Source: Corynebacterium sp. (GTDB taxonomy: Bacteria; Actinomycetota; Actinomycetes; Mycobacteriales; Mycobacteriaceae). Taken from it: a DNA stretch of 64,000 nt. Both the position numbers and the translations under genes were made by a program. Location of the stretch: assembly GCF_030532195.1 (NCBI RefSeq), contig NZ_JAUNLP010000001.1:248001-312000 (forward strand), written 5' to 3'. Below, in pieces: positions 45,513 through 57,000 of this stretch (positions within the stretch are counted from its first letter, which is position 1; each line of letters begins with the position of its first letter). The notes beneath the pieces are model-generated. The model worked only from the letters and a program-made list of their open reading frames with translations, did no database searches and was not told the origin of the DNA.

Positions 45513-46445
45513 TTACTCCACGGCTTCCTTGTATGCCTGCCGCACAAGTTCGGCAATGCGGTTGAATTCACCACCGCGTACCGACGATGCTCGGTGTACC
45601 AGGCCAATGGTACGGCCCGGACGTGTTGGGCCCTGGAAGCGTGCGATAGCAAGGCCAGGGCGCTTTGCCTCGACCTTCACCGCCGATTCCGGAACTAGCG
45701 ACTGACCAAGGCCACCTGCAACACACTGCACGACCGTCGACAGCGAGGCCGCGCGGGTTTCCAGGCTGGAAGACTCCCCATGCATGGCATCGACCTTGCG
45801 ACAGATATCCAGAATCTGGTCGCGCAAGCAATGACCGTCGTCAAGCAGGAGCAAATCCAGATCACGCAGAGCTTCCAGCTCTACGTCTTCCCTTCCTGCC
45901 AATGGATGATCCTCAGGGACGACGATGTAGAACTCTTCGTCATAGAGGAAGATTTCATCGAAGGACGGGACTTCCGAAGGCAGAGCCATGATGGCGGCAT
46001 CGATGGTGCCGGAGCGGAGCGATTCGATCAGACGCTCGGTGGGCTCCTCCACGATGCGTGGCTTCAAGTTGGGAAGCTCCTCGCGCACGAGGCGCAGGAA
46101 TGTCGGGAGAACATAAGGTGCCACCGTCGGGATAACGCCGATGGATAGCGGACCGGAAAGATCATCAGTACGGCCAGCGGCACGTGCGACAATTTCGTCG
46201 ACAATTTCAGCCGCCTGGCGTGCGTACGGAATCAGACCTCGACCAAGCGGTGTCACCAAAACCCGACGGGTAGAGCGTTCCACGAGCTGGACACCAAGTC
46301 CCTGCTCTAGAGTGGACAGCGCCTGGGACAGGCTGGGCTGCGAAATGCCCAGCCGAGCTGCAGCTTGGCCGAAGTGACCGGTATCGGCAATCGCGACAAA
46401 AGCACGTAACTGAGGCAACGTCGGCCGATAATCTCTATTACGCAT
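45513..46445 (-). CDS. oxyR: Peroxide-sensing LysR-type regulator OxyR
   Basis: A 310-residue LysR-type regulator. The winged HTH is at about 8-66 (LPQLRAFVAIADTGHFGQAAARL). The effector domain contains Cys206 and Cys215 in DDGHCLRDQILDIC, the same 8-residue spacing as the redox pair Cys199/Cys208 of E. coli OxyR. It lies divergent from ahpC-ahpD, its usual target. ATG 46445 has TAGGCT seven bases upstream, consistent with a leaderless mRNA. Oxidation by H2O2 would switch its control of ahpCD. Confidence 0.95.
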   Translation of the reverse strand: MRNRDYRPTLPQLRAFVAIADTGHFGQAAARLGISQPSLSQALSTLEQGLGVQLVERSTRRVLVTPLGRGLIPYARQAAEIVDEIVARAAGRTDDLSGPLSIGVIPTVAPYVLPTFLRLVREELPNLKPRIVEEPTERLIESLRSGTIDAAIMALPSEVPSFDEIFLYDEEFYIVVPEDHPLAGREDVELEALRDLDLLLLDDGHCLRDQILDICRKVDAMHGESSSLETRAASLSTVVQCVAGGLGQSLVPESAVKVEAKRPGLAIARFQGPTRPGRTIGLVHRASSVRGGEFNRIAELVRQAYKEAVE

Positions 46446-46482
46446 ACCTATAAGCCTACACGAGCTTATTAACATTTTCCTC

Positions 46483-46511
46483 TTGACGGTCTGAAAATAC
46501 ATAGGCATAAT
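46483..46511 (+). promoter_or_regulatory. ahpC promoter
   Basis: TTGACG (46483-46488), a 17-bp spacer and CATAAT (46506-46511) make a good housekeeping promoter in the 104-bp oxyR-ahpC divergent region, where OxyR should bind. Confidence 0.7.
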
Positions 46512-46549
46512 GGAACCGACCCCAGAAGGAATACATTCAGGAGGATTCC

Positions 46550-47146
46550 ATGGCAATTTTGACTGTTGGCGACAAGTTCCCCGAGTTTTCTTTGACCGCA
46601 CTGAAGGGTGGCAACCTGCGTGATGCAAATGCCGCTTCTCCGGATGACTACTTCGAGCAGGTGACCAACGAGTCCTACGAGGGCAAGTGGAAGGTCGTCT
46701 TCTTCTACCCGAAGGACTTCACCTTCGTCTGCCCGACTGAGATTGCTGCATTCGGCAAGCTGAACGAAGAGTTCGAGGACCGCGACACCGTTATTCTGGG
46801 TGGCTCCGGCGACAACGAGTTCTCCCACTTCAACTGGCGTGCAACCCACGAGGACCTGCTGGACATTCCGTTCCCGATGTTCTCTGATATCCGCCACGAC
46901 CTGATGCGCGCACTCGGCGTCGAAAACGCTGAGGGTGTTGCAGACCGTGCAACCTTCATCATTGACCCGGACGGAATCATTCAGTTCGTTTCCGTTACCC
47001 CGGACGCTGTTGGCCGTAACGTCGACGAGGTTCTGCGTGTTCTCGACGCTCTTCAGTCTGAAGAGGTCTGCGCATGTAACTGGCAGAAGAATGACCCGAC
47101 CAAGAACATCGACAAGATGGACGTTCTGAAGCAGGAGCTGAAGTAA
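46550..47146 (+). CDS. ahpC: Alkyl hydroperoxide reductase AhpC
   Basis: A 198-residue 2-Cys peroxiredoxin that reduces H2O2, organic peroxides and peroxynitrite. The peroxidatic Cys61 is in FTFVCPTEI; resolving cysteines Cys174 and Cys176 are in EEVCACNW, the actinobacterial three-cysteine pattern. AGGAGG precedes the ATG. AhpD, 5 bp downstream, is its reductant adaptor. Confidence 0.97.
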   Translation: MAILTVGDKFPEFSLTALKGGNLRDANAASPDDYFEQVTNESYEGKWKVVFFYPKDFTFVCPTEIAAFGKLNEEFEDRDTVILGGSGDNEFSHFNWRATHEDLLDIPFPMFSDIRHDLMRALGVENAEGVADRATFIIDPDGIIQFVSVTPDAVGRNVDEVLRVLDALQSEEVCACNWQKNDPTKNIDKMDVLKQELK

Positions 47147-47151
47147 CTCAT

Positions 47152-47676
47152 ATGAGCATTGACAACCTTCGTTCCGGTCTGCCGGAGTACGCCAAGGACA
47201 TGAAGCTGAACCTTGGCACTCTCACCCGTTCGACGGAGCTGTCTGAGCAGCAACTGTGGGGCACCCTGGTTGCTTCCGCTGCAGCTACTCACAACGAGAC
47301 CGTTTTCTCCGAGATTGCTGAGGAAGCCAAGGAGCACCTGTCTGACGAGGCTTTCGAGGCTGCACTGGGCGCTGCCACCGTCATGGGCATGAACAACGTT
47401 GCATACCGCACGCGTCACGTGCTCGGCGATGACTACGCACAGGTTAAGTTCGGCCTGCGCATGAACATCATCTCCAACCCTGGCGTTGAGAAGGAAGACT
47501 TCGAGCTGTGGTCGCTGGCTGTTTCTGCGATCAACGGCTGTGAAGCCTGCGTTACCTCTCACGCAAAGGTCGTCCGTGACGCTGGTCTGACCAAGGAGCA
47601 GGTCTGGGAGGCTGTAAAGATTGCCGGCACTGTTTCCGGTATCGCACAGGCTGTGTTCGCTGAGGCTACTCGCTAA
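47152..47676 (+). CDS. ahpD: Alkyl hydroperoxide reductase AhpD
   Basis: A 174-residue all-helical AhpD that passes electrons from the lipoamide/dihydrolipoamide system to AhpC. The active site Glu118, Cys130, Cys133 and His137 (GCEACVTSH) falls at the same numbers as in the M. tuberculosis enzyme. It is co-transcribed with ahpC. Confidence 0.97.
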   Translation: MSIDNLRSGLPEYAKDMKLNLGTLTRSTELSEQQLWGTLVASAAATHNETVFSEIAEEAKEHLSDEAFEAALGAATVMGMNNVAYRTRHVLGDDYAQVKFGLRMNIISNPGVEKEDFELWSLAVSAINGCEACVTSHAKVVRDAGLTKEQVWEAVKIAGTVSGIAQAVFAEATR

Positions 47677-47714
47677 GGCTCACGCCTAAAACGGTCGTCC
47701 GACCGCTGATGACG

Positions 47715-47763
47715 AATCGCCCGCGGCGCTAGATTTCATCTGGCACCACGGGCGATTTTTTAT
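47715..47763 (+). terminator. Terminator of ahpCD
   Basis: AATCGCCCG and CGGGCGATT form a 9-bp stem with a long loop, followed by TTTTATT. Confidence 0.8.
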
Positions 47764-47818
47764 TCAGTTTTAGCTTCTACTGCCTTCCCTCGATTGTGCA
47801 GGCAATAGCCGCAACTAC

Positions 47819-49024
47819 TTAGTATCCCTGCTGTGGCGGGTAGTACCCCTGCGCCTGCGGATTGTTAGGCATCACGCGACGGCCACCAACAAGCTGACGG
47901 TAGACATGGACCTGGACGATGATTGCCAACGGCATGGTGTAAAGAACACCGATATAGAACAGCAGCGTACCTGCAGCAGATACCAGCGAAACCAAAATGA
48001 AGGCACCCAGCATGGTCCAGTACTGAGGTTTGACTACACGCCATGCCACAACAGGGGCTTCCAGAGCGCTGCACTGACCATCCATCACCAGCATCGGCAT
48101 TGTCGAGGCGACAGGCATGATAAATACTGCAAGGCCGATCATTAGTGCATAGCCAATGACCATCAATACGGCGCCGCCGCCACTACCGGTGGAGCCAGTC
48201 AGCACTCCACCGCCAATGAAGAGCAAGATGCCCGGCAAAGCGCACAGTAGCTGCACCAAGAACATGACAATGTAGACACCGAGCATCGAGCCCCAGCGCC
48301 CAATTTTGAAAAATGCACCAAACGTCGACGGCCGACCATCCATGATCTCAAATGCGCCTCGCAACAAGAACAGCTGCATGAGGAACATAAAGACTGCCAT
48401 GACCAAGATCATGACAATCATGCCAGTCATCATCGTCTGGAACTGCTCATCCGTAGGGATGGGCGGATTTTCGGGGTCGAAGTTCGGGTCAAAACCCATC
48501 TGTGCGGTCATAAAGCCGACAGCAATGATGCTGATAGCAAGAATGACACCGCCGAAGAGCACCATGCCGCCAAGCCAGGTTCCCAGTGAGCTGTTTAAGT
48601 AGCGGAAAGCCGTCGAAAACGCGTCAGAGATACTGACCTTCGTCGGCCCCTGTGCCACCGGGTTCACCGGTGGCTGTTCCCCACCGGGCATCCGGACCCC
48701 GGGAGCCAAGGTATCAGCACCGGCGGCGTCTTGCTGCCATCCTCCGTAGCCGTAAGACTGCTGACCGTATGGCTGACCTCCGTACGGTTGGCTACCGAAA
48801 GGCTGCTGATTACCGCCCTGATTCCACTGCTGACCCCACTGAGGAGAGTCCTCTGGGCCACGCGGGACATCGTTCGAACCGGAATCCGAGCCGAAAGGAT
48901 TGTAGGCCGAGTTTCCGTCACCGTGAGCTCCACCGGAATACGGATCATACGGGTTGTGCGATCCGTTAGATTCGCGGGATTCGTTAGGGTTGTTGGAATT
49001 ATATGGATCGTTCGGATTACTCAT
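47819..49024 (-). CDS. Multi-span membrane protein with Gly/Tyr/Gln/Asn-rich N-terminus
   Basis: A 401-residue protein. The first ~125 residues are disordered and rich in Asn, Ser, Gly, Gln, Pro and Tyr, with short repeats such as QPYGGQPYGQQSYGYGG. Five or six membrane helices follow, with a FRYLNSSLGTWLGG entry block and the ALEAPVVAWRVVKPQYW segment resembling DUF975/glycerophosphodiester-phosphodiesterase-type membrane domains. No enzymatic motif is seen. AGGAG precedes the ATG at 49024. Function is unknown; the glutamine/tyrosine-rich tail could mediate protein assembly. Confidence 0.75.
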   Translation of the reverse strand: MSNPNDPYNSNNPNESRESNGSHNPYDPYSGGAHGDGNSAYNPFGSDSGSNDVPRGPEDSPQWGQQWNQGGNQQPFGSQPYGGQPYGQQSYGYGGWQQDAAGADTLAPGVRMPGGEQPPVNPVAQGPTKVSISDAFSTAFRYLNSSLGTWLGGMVLFGGVILAISIIAVGFMTAQMGFDPNFDPENPPIPTDEQFQTMMTGMIVMILVMAVFMFLMQLFLLRGAFEIMDGRPSTFGAFFKIGRWGSMLGVYIVMFLVQLLCALPGILLFIGGGVLTGSTGSGGGAVLMVIGYALMIGLAVFIMPVASTMPMLVMDGQCSALEAPVVAWRVVKPQYWTMLGAFILVSLVSAAGTLLFYIGVLYTMPLAIIVQVHVYRQLVGGRRVMPNNPQAQGYYPPQQGY

Positions 49025-49108
49025 CGAGCATAAGCTCCTGCCACATTGACGAAAAATTACTTTTCCAAAACGCACTACGGACTATACGTTAGGTACGCCT
49101 GGCATCGC

Positions 49109-51199
49109 CTAAGTCAGCTGCACAGAGGCCACACCCTCGAACTCTTTCAGCGAGTCGCCAACTCCCAGTGCACTGCCGCGCACAATGATGTCGTACTTGC
49201 CCGGCGCGACCCCAGCGGTTTCCCAGGTGACCTTTGCTGTGGTGTAGATGCCGTCCTTGACAAACTCAATAATTGACGCCTGATCCCAGTCGTCGGAGAC
49301 GATTTCTCCGCGAGCATTCTTAATAAGCAAGTATCCGTCTTCCAGGCGTAGGTCATTGTTCGGATTCGCCGCGACGAAGCTAGCTACTGCATTGTCACCG
49401 ACCTTCACGGTCGCAGTGGATTCCAACACATCGCCAAACTTCTTACCAAGTGGTGGTGAATCAATAATCTTTCCTCCCGACGGTGATGGCGGAATCATTC
49501 CTGTCAGGTCGCCAGCGGCACGGCCGGGATTGAGCGCAAGACCGTCGTTAAGCGCGTGAGCGAGATCATCGTACGTCGAAACAATCGCGCACAGCGTGTA
49601 CTTTCCGAAGGCGGTGGCGCCGCCCTCGTAATCCTGTTGCGAGTATTCCTCGGGCGTCGCGACGTAGTGCCCATAGCTGTTGGTGTAACCCTGGCAGATA
49701 ACGGTATCGATTGGTACGCCGAGGACTTTCGCGACGTGCTGGCGCATGCGGTAGCCAGACATTGTGGTCGGCTCGAGGCCATTGGTGATGAGGGTAAAGC
49801 CTGCGATGCGGGTGATGGCGAACATGTGCGTTTGCTGAAGCAGACCATCGATGTAGCCAACCGGAAGCAAGTTTTCCTTCTCCCCCTGGATTTCTCGGAT
49901 ATTGGCTGGCAGGACGACGTTGTTAAGCTGGCGCACCCACGGTGTGCCGCCGCGCTCGCCTTCGTTGAAGCCCAGAAGTGGCTCACCGCCACCATCTTCC
50001 TGACTACTTGCGGCAAACGCTGCGCCGAGGATGGCGGGGCCGGTGCGATGTGGCTTGCCGTCCGGGGTGAACTCAGGATTGATGGAAACATCGGCAAGAT
50101 TTACCCACTTGTGCACGATGTCGATACCGCCGCCTGGCAGCGGAATGGTCTCACCGGTTGTGGCATCAATCTGCCTTTGCCCGAGGATGCGGGCAGACTC
50201 TTCCTCGTTGCCATTTCCTGGACCGGAGTTGGGGACTAATCCCATGTTGGGACTGATATCACCTGGACATGACATGGCGAATGCTGCGACAAACGGGGCG
50301 TTCTCCGGCTCTCGGTGGACAACACCGTGGTCAGTTTCCACTTTCCACGCGGCGTAGCCCTTATTGTCGCCTTCAATAATTGTGTGCTCAGGCCCGAAGG
50401 TGGTCGGATGAATGCCGTACCAATTAATAAAGCCGACTTCCTTGCCGCCGCGGCTGATGTGCAGAGTGTGGCTCTCCGGATTCACCCCATTGGGAAAGCG
50501 CTGCTGCTCCTCATCCGGGTTTCGGCGGAAAGCTTGGAGGGAGCGGTTAACGCCTGCGTCATGAGCAATACCCTTGGTCAGGTGAACGTTTGCCGGCTGA
50601 AAGTCAGCGTGCGCGCGCTCGATTGCCTTGACCACACCAACGACGACTGCCTCAAAAGTGACCGGTCGGAAACCCAACGTTGTTAAATCCACCATGAGGT
50701 GTCCTGAGGTGCCGCCCGGCGCGACATGAGTATGAGATGCGCCGATTAATACGTTGCCCTCGTGGTAGAGGTCACCGAAGATGGCACGCAGGCGACGCAG
50801 CACCTCCATTTGAATGGATTGAAACATCAGTCCCATGTCTGCTGTGACGTGAACGACGCGGTTACCTGCTTCATCGCCGAAGATGAACGCTCTAGCCATT
50901 TGGCGCAACCGCAGACCTGAGGAGGTCTGATCCATGACGGCGTAGCCGTTCATACCAGCGCCGAATGGTTCACCTGTCATATCGGCCATTCCCCTGCCGA
51001 CATTGAGGTTTACCGATGACTGTCCGCCGCCCGCCGTAGGAGTCGCGCTCGCAGCAGGCATATGAGCCACTGTTGGCAGCACTGCCGCGGCGGAAACCGC
51101 GGAGGCGCCAACGAGGAAACCTCGCCTCCCAACCTGGAATTGAGCGTTGGTGGCTCGCTCTTGGCCATTCAATGACGCAGATACTCGGGTCTGATGCAT
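49109..51199 (-). CDS. Tat-exported neutral/alkaline ceramidase
   Basis: A 696-residue enzyme that cleaves ceramide to sphingosine and a fatty acid. A twin-arginine signal (VGRRGFLVG at 23-31, hydrophobic core, PAASA cleavage region) sends it out. The catalytic domain shows zinc ligands His156 and His158 in GASHTHVAPGG, His264 in YGIHPTTFG, and the amidase serine Ser316 in CPGDISPNMG, all as in the Pseudomonas neutral ceramidase. A C-terminal beta-sandwich domain (VTWETAGVAPGKYDIIVRG) completes it. ATG 51199 follows AAGGA. It stands alone. Since corynebacteria do not make sphingolipids, the likely substrate is host skin or mucosal ceramide, which is inference. Confidence 0.9.
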   Translation of the reverse strand: MHQTRVSASLNGQERATNAQFQVGRRGFLVGASAVSAAAVLPTVAHMPAASATPTAGGGQSSVNLNVGRGMADMTGEPFGAGMNGYAVMDQTSSGLRLRQMARAFIFGDEAGNRVVHVTADMGLMFQSIQMEVLRRLRAIFGDLYHEGNVLIGASHTHVAPGGTSGHLMVDLTTLGFRPVTFEAVVVGVVKAIERAHADFQPANVHLTKGIAHDAGVNRSLQAFRRNPDEEQQRFPNGVNPESHTLHISRGGKEVGFINWYGIHPTTFGPEHTIIEGDNKGYAAWKVETDHGVVHREPENAPFVAAFAMSCPGDISPNMGLVPNSGPGNGNEEESARILGQRQIDATTGETIPLPGGGIDIVHKWVNLADVSINPEFTPDGKPHRTGPAILGAAFAASSQEDGGGEPLLGFNEGERGGTPWVRQLNNVVLPANIREIQGEKENLLPVGYIDGLLQQTHMFAITRIAGFTLITNGLEPTTMSGYRMRQHVAKVLGVPIDTVICQGYTNSYGHYVATPEEYSQQDYEGGATAFGKYTLCAIVSTYDDLAHALNDGLALNPGRAAGDLTGMIPPSPSGGKIIDSPPLGKKFGDVLESTATVKVGDNAVASFVAANPNNDLRLEDGYLLIKNARGEIVSDDWDQASIIEFVKDGIYTTAKVTWETAGVAPGKYDIIVRGSALGVGDSLKEFEGVASVQLT

Positions 51200-51422
51200 G
51201 TCACATCCTTGATGTTTCATTTGGGATAACAACATTCCAAACTCTAATAGGTCAGGACTTTCTGCGTGGTCACTTTTCATTTAAGTTGTAAAACAATTTC
51301 TGCTCACGTACCCCAGCTCTTCCGCTGCAGTTCTGCTGTGCGGAGTCGACTACGATAGACACCGAAGAATTCCGGCGTTTATCGGAAACCTCCTCGGACC
51401 ACCTCACTCGAGAAAGGGCAAC

Positions 51423-52925
51423 ATGGCTCAGGCTGTCGGTTTTGACCGCGAGAAATACATCGATATGCAATCCGCACACATCAAGCAGCGTCGTGAACAA
51501 ATCGCAGGTGAAGACGGCAAACTCTATCTCGAAATGGGCGGCAAGCTCTTTGATGACATGCATGCCTCCCGCGTCCTGCCGGGCTTTACTCCGGACAATA
51601 AAATCGCCATGCTCGATCGCCTGAAGGACGATCTGGAAATCATGGTCTGCATCAATGCCAAGGATCTGGAACGCCACAAGGTACGCGCCGACCTCGACAT
51701 CACGTACGAAGACGACGTTCTCCGCCTCATCGATGTCTTTCGCGAACGTGGTTTTCTGGTCGGCAGCGTCGTCGTCACGCAGCTTGCCGACGACAACACC
51801 ATGGCGAACAACTTTATTGCGCGCTTGGAACGACTTGGATTAAACGTCATCCGCCACAGTTTCATCGACGGCTACCCGGCAAATACGGAAAAGGTCGTCA
51901 GCGAAGAGGGCTTTGGCATCAACGAGTGGGCTGAGACAACACGCGATTTGGTCGTCGTGACTGCTCCGGGCCCGGGCTCTGGAAAACTCGCCACCTGCCT
52001 GTCGCAGATTTACCACGACCACAAGCGTGGCATCCGTTCCGGATACGCCAAGTTTGAGACATTCCCCATTTGGAACTTAGAGCTTGAGCATCCAGTCAAC
52101 CTGGCCTATGAAGCAGCCACGGCCGACCTCGATGACATTAACCTCATCGACCCCTTCCACTTGGCGGCTTACGACACGAAGGTCACCAGCTACAACCGTG
52201 ACGTTGAAGTCTTCCCGCTGCTGCGCACGCTACTGGAAAAGCTCGCGGGCGAGTCGCCCTACAAGTCCCCGACCGACATGGGCGTCAACATGGCCGGCTA
52301 CTGCATCGAAGATGATGAGGTCTGCCGCGAAGCCTCGAACCAGGAAATCATCCGCCGCTACTACAAGGCGCTTGTCGACGAGCGCAAGACCGCTAGCGAT
52401 GACGAAGTCTCGCAGCGCATCGCCATGATTATGAGCAAGGCTGGCGTGTCCACCGCTAATCGACGTGTCGTGGCACCAGCCCTGGAGATTGAAAAGGCCA
52501 CCGGCGCGCCGGGCAGTGCCATTGAGCTGCACGACGGCACGATTATCACCGGTAAGACCTCTGCACTGCTCGGATGCTCGGCTGCGATGCTGCTTAATGC
52601 GCTCAAGCAGCTCGCGGGCATCGACCCAGATCTGCACTTGCTCTCCCCTGCAGCTATTGAGCCGATCCAGACGCTCAAGACTGTCCACTTGGGAAGCCGC
52701 AATCCGCGCCTGCATACCGACGAAGTGTTGATTGCCCTATCAGTGTCTGCGGCAACCAGCGATGATGCCAGAGCTGCACTTGCTCAGCTGAAGAACCTCC
52801 GCAATTGCGATGTTCACACCACCACCATCCTGGGCAGTGTCGATGAATCAATCTTCCGCAATCTTGGTGTGCTCGTTACCTCAGAGCCGAAGTTCCAGAA
52901 GAAGGGGCTCTACCAGAAGCACTAG
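51423..52925 (+). CDS. DUF1846 family protein
   Basis: A 500-residue protein of the DUF1846 family, found in many Gram-positive bacteria and structurally solved but without an established reaction. Recognisable blocks are [19 protein letters not shown] at the N-terminus, [20 protein letters not shown] (a P-loop-like glycine turn) and [34 protein letters not shown] residues in the middle. The ATG is preceded by GAAAGGG. The gene is monocistronic between ceramidase and trhO. Confidence 0.88.
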   Translation: MAQAVGFDREKYIDMQSAHIKQRREQIAGEDGKLYLEMGGKLFDDMHASRVLPGFTPDNKIAMLDRLKDDLEIMVCINAKDLERHKVRADLDITYEDDVLRLIDVFRERGFLVGSVVVTQLADDNTMANNFIARLERLGLNVIRHSFIDGYPANTEKVVSEEGFGINEWAETTRDLVVVTAPGPGSGKLATCLSQIYHDHKRGIRSGYAKFETFPIWNLELEHPVNLAYEAATADLDDINLIDPFHLAAYDTKVTSYNRDVEVFPLLRTLLEKLAGESPYKSPTDMGVNMAGYCIEDDEVCREASNQEIIRRYYKALVDERKTASDDEVSQRIAMIMSKAGVSTANRRVVAPALEIEKATGAPGSAIELHDGTIITGKTSALLGCSAAMLLNALKQLAGIDPDLHLLSPAAIEPIQTLKTVHLGSRNPRLHTDEVLIALSVSAATSDDARAALAQLKNLRNCDVHTTTILGSVDESIFRNLGVLVTSEPKFQKKGLYQKH

Positions 52926-53006
52926 CGGTTCACTTCGAACTTGCTGGTCAAAGGGGTGCCCACGCTGAAAATAGGATAACTGCGTCAGCTGACTAGAATA
53001 GACCGC

Positions 53007-53939
53007 GTGAGCATCAGCAAGATTCTTCTGTACTACCAGTTCGCCCCACTGTCAGATCCGCGCGCCATCATGCTGTGGCAGCGCGATCTCTGCGAATCGC
53101 TAGGACTCAAGGGCCGAATCCTGGTCTCCGAACACGGCATCAACGGCACCGTCGGCGGTGACTTGGATGCGTGCAAGAAGTACATCAAGAAGACGAAGCA
53201 GTATCCCGCGTTCCACTCCATGCAGTTCAAGTGGAGTGAGGGCGGCGCTGAGGACTTCCCGAAGCTCTCGGTGAAGGTCCGCGACGAAATTGTGGCCTTC
53301 GGCGCTCCGGGTGAACTCAAGGTCGATGCCGACGGCGTCATCGGTGGCGGCGTCCACCTCAAGCCGGAAGAAGTCAACAAGCTGGTTGAAGAACGCGGTG
53401 ATGAGGTTGTCTTCTTCGACGGACGAAATGCCATGGAAGCGGAAATTGGCAAATTCAAAAACGCCGTCGTCCCGGATGTCAAAACCACGCACGACTTCAT
53501 TGATGAGCTGGAGTCCGGCAAGTACGACTGGATGAAGGACAAGCCAGTAATCTCCTACTGCACCGGCGGTATTCGCTGCGAGATTCTCTCCGCGCTGATG
53601 AAGAACCGCGGCTTCGAAGAGGTCTATCAAATCGACGGCGGCATTGTCCGCTACGGCGAAAAGTTCGGCAACAAGGGACTGTGGGAAGGCTCCCTCTATG
53701 TCTTTGACAAGCGTATGCACATGGAGTTCGGCGACGGCGTCGATGATGAAGACTACGTGCAGCTCGGTCACTGCGTGCACTGTGGCAAGCCCACCAATAC
53801 CTTCCAGAACTGCATCAATGAGGACACCTGCCGCCGTCAGGTGCTCATTTGTGATGACTGCTGGCAGCACACTGAGACTCAACACTGCGGCCGCGAAGAC
53901 TGCAAGGAAGTCGCAGAAAAACTCGCAGCTGCTCGCTAA
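53007..53939 (+). CDS. trhO: Rhodanese-domain tRNA uridine-5 hydroxylase TrhO
   Basis: A 310-residue YceA/TrhO protein that catalyses oxygen-dependent formation of 5-hydroxyuridine at tRNA position 34. The N-terminal acylphosphatase-like domain (1-95) is followed by a rhodanese domain with catalytic Cys185 in [10 protein letters not shown] and a C-terminal cysteine-rich zinc region ([20 protein letters not shown]). The GTG at 53007 has TAGAAT seven bases upstream, so the mRNA is probably leaderless. Confidence 0.93.
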   Translation: MSISKILLYYQFAPLSDPRAIMLWQRDLCESLGLKGRILVSEHGINGTVGGDLDACKKYIKKTKQYPAFHSMQFKWSEGGAEDFPKLSVKVRDEIVAFGAPGELKVDADGVIGGGVHLKPEEVNKLVEERGDEVVFFDGRNAMEAEIGKFKNAVVPDVKTTHDFIDELESGKYDWMKDKPVISYCTGGIRCEILSALMKNRGFEEVYQIDGGIVRYGEKFGNKGLWEGSLYVFDKRMHMEFGDGVDDEDYVQLGHCVHCGKPTNTFQNCINEDTCRRQVLICDDCWQHTETQHCGREDCKEVAEKLAAAR

Positions 53940-54063
53940 AACCTGGCTCTAAGGGGCCGCTGCGCCCCAACTGAAATAGAAAGCTGCAGAGCCCCTCACA
54001 CCAAGTTGGGTATTGGGTACATGTGGGCTGGCTTAGCAGTCCCGGCTAATCTAGTAGGCAACC

Positions 54064-57000
54064 ATGACTACTCAAGGCCGCACTGATACACCAGCTCGTC
54101 GCTCTAATAGCTCCGCTGGGGGCTCCGCACATGGCTCTCAGCCCGGAGGCGACCGTCCGAAGCACCATCGATCGGGCAAGAACTCGCGCAAGCAGGAACT
54201 CTATGAGCGCATTGATCAGCTTCCCATCCGGGAGGCACAGTCGTTTCGACGTCGGTTGAAGCGAGCATCCGCGCCAAAGGCGCTGTCTGCAATCTCCGCA
54301 GATCTTGATTTTGCGCTGGAAAGATTGGAAGAGCGTCGTCAAGCGATCCCTTCAATCTCGTATCCCGCGCAGTTGCCGGTGTCTGCGCGCCGCGACGATA
54401 TCGCCGAGGCGATTGAGAATAATCAGGTCGTCATTATCGCTGGTGAAACCGGTTCTGGTAAGACCACGCAGATTCCGAAGATCTGTCTGGAGCTAGGCCG
54501 CGGTATCCGCGGAAAGATTGGCCACACGCAGCCTCGTCGTATTGCTGCGCGCTCTGTCGCCGAGCGCATCGCCGACGAGCTGGGCGAAAAGATTGGTCAG
54601 CACGTCGGCTATGCCGTGCGTTTTGACGACCGCGTGGGCAAAGACACCTGCATCAAACTGATGACGGACGGTATTCTGCTCGCCGAAATCGGGCGCGACC
54701 GCCTGCTGCGCGAATACGACACAATCATCATCGATGAGGCGCACGAACGCAGCCTCAACATCGACTTTCTGCTGGGATATCTGAAGCATATTCTGCCGAA
54801 ACGCCCGGATTTGAAGGTCATTATTACGTCGGCGACGATCGATCCGGACAGCTTCGCGCGTCATTTCGCGCTTGACGACGATCATCCGGCGCCCATCATC
54901 GAGGTGTCAGGACGCACCTACCCGGTGGAAATCCGCTATCGCCCGCTGGTACAGACGGTCGTTGCGAAAAACGGGCAGGAAAAGGAAGTTGCCATTGAGC
55001 AGCTCGACGGTGTCATTGCTGCCTGCGAGGAGCTTATGCGGCTCGGCGACGGCGATATCCTGGTCTTTTTCTCTGGTGAGCGTGAAATTCGCGAAGCGGC
55101 CGAAGCCATTGAAGGCAAACACTGGAAGGGTGTCGAAGCTGTTCCACTGTTCGGCCGGCTGTCCAATGCCGAACAGCATCGAATTTTTACTCCGCACTCC
55201 GGTCGACGCATTGTGCTGGCCACCAACATTGCGGAGACGTCGCTTACCGTACCGGGCATTGAGTACGTCGTTGATACTGGTACCGCCCGTATTTCGCGCT
55301 ACTCTACCCGCACGAAAGTTCAGCGTTTGCCGGTCGAGGACATCAGCCAAGCGTCTGCCAATCAGCGTTCTGGCCGTTGTGGTCGTGTGGCCGATGGTGT
55401 GGCTATCCGTCTCTACAGCGAAGAGGATTTTCTCTCTCGCCCGGAGTTTACGGACCCGGAGATTTTGCGCACGAACCTTGCATCAGTCGTGCTGCAGATG
55501 ATTTCACTGCGTCTCGGTGCCATTGAGGACTTCCCCTTTGTCCAGCCACCGGAGCACAAGGCCATTCGCGATGGCATTAATCTACTGACCGAGCTGCAGG
55601 CGATTACCACCGACTCAGGCACTCCGGAGCTGACGAATATCGGCCGCCAGATTGCGCGTATTCCCGTCGACCCACGACTTGCCCGCATGCTGGTTGAGGG
55701 ATACGAGAACACCACGCTCGGTGCGGTAACAGTCATTGTCGCCGCACTATCGCTTCAGGATGTTCGCGAGCGTCCGCTGGAATTCCAGGCACAGGCCGAT
55801 CAGCTGCATGCTCGGTTTAAGGACAAGACCAGTGACTTCAATTCCCTGCTAAAGCTCTGGGAGTACTTGGAGGAAAAGCGCCGCGAGCTCAGTGGCAACC
55901 AGTTCCGCAAGCTGTGCAAGCGCGAATACCTTCATTACCTACGTGTTCGCGAGTGGCAGGATTTGGTTCGCCAACTGCACCAGGCCACCGCCGAGCTGGG
56001 TTGGAACCTCACTGCCCGCAGTTCAACTGCTGGTGTGGATAATCCGGATGAAGTGGCAAAATCCCTGCTCCCAGGCTTGCTGTCCATGATTGGCACCCGC
56101 GAAGGCGAAGGTAAGGAATTCACCGGTACGCGCGGTACGAAATTTCTCATTCACCCGTCGTCTGCGCTGGCCAAGAAGCCACCACGGTGGGTGATGGCGG
56201 CCGAAATTGTGGAAACTTCCCGCACCTTTGCCCGCAATGTTGGCACTATTCAGCCGCAGTGGGCCGAGAAGGCCGGTGCTCACCTGCTCAAACATCAGTA
56301 CTCCGAGCCGCATTGGTCCATTAAGCGTGGCGCCGCCATGGCGTACCAGAAGTCGACACTCTACGGTGTGCCCGTTGTGGTCGATCGACTGGTTCCCTAC
56401 CACCGCGTTGATGCAGATGCCGCGCGGTCTATCTTTATTCGTTCCGCGCTTGTTGAGGGCGAATGGAATACTCACCACGAGTTTTTCCGAACTAACCAGG
56501 AAAAGCTTGCCGAGGCTGCAAAAATCGAGGAAAAGCAGCGTTCCCGCGGCATTGTCGTCGATGATGACGTCCTGTACGCGTTCTATGACTCGAAGCTACC
56601 CGCATCTATTACCACCGCGGCCAACTTCGATCGCTGGTGGAAGAAGACTAAGCAGAAGCAGCCGGATCTGCTCGATTTCGATCCGAATAAGCTGCTCAAC
56701 CCCGATGCCGGCGACATCGACGACAACGCATTTCCGGAAATGTGGCAGCAGGGCTCCGTTGACTTCGCGCTCAGCTACAAATTCGAGCCGGGCGCACCAG
56801 ATGATGGCGTGACGCTGCGTGTTCCTGTGCCACTTCTGGCTGGTCTTCGCGAAGACGGATTCGATTGGCAAGTACCTGGCCTGCGTGCCGAACTGGCCGA
56901 GGCCTATATCCGCACTTTGCCTAAGGCACTGCGTAAGTCCGTGGTCCCCGCCCCGGATTTTGCTCGCCGTGCATTGGATCAGATGGTTCCCTATTCCGGC

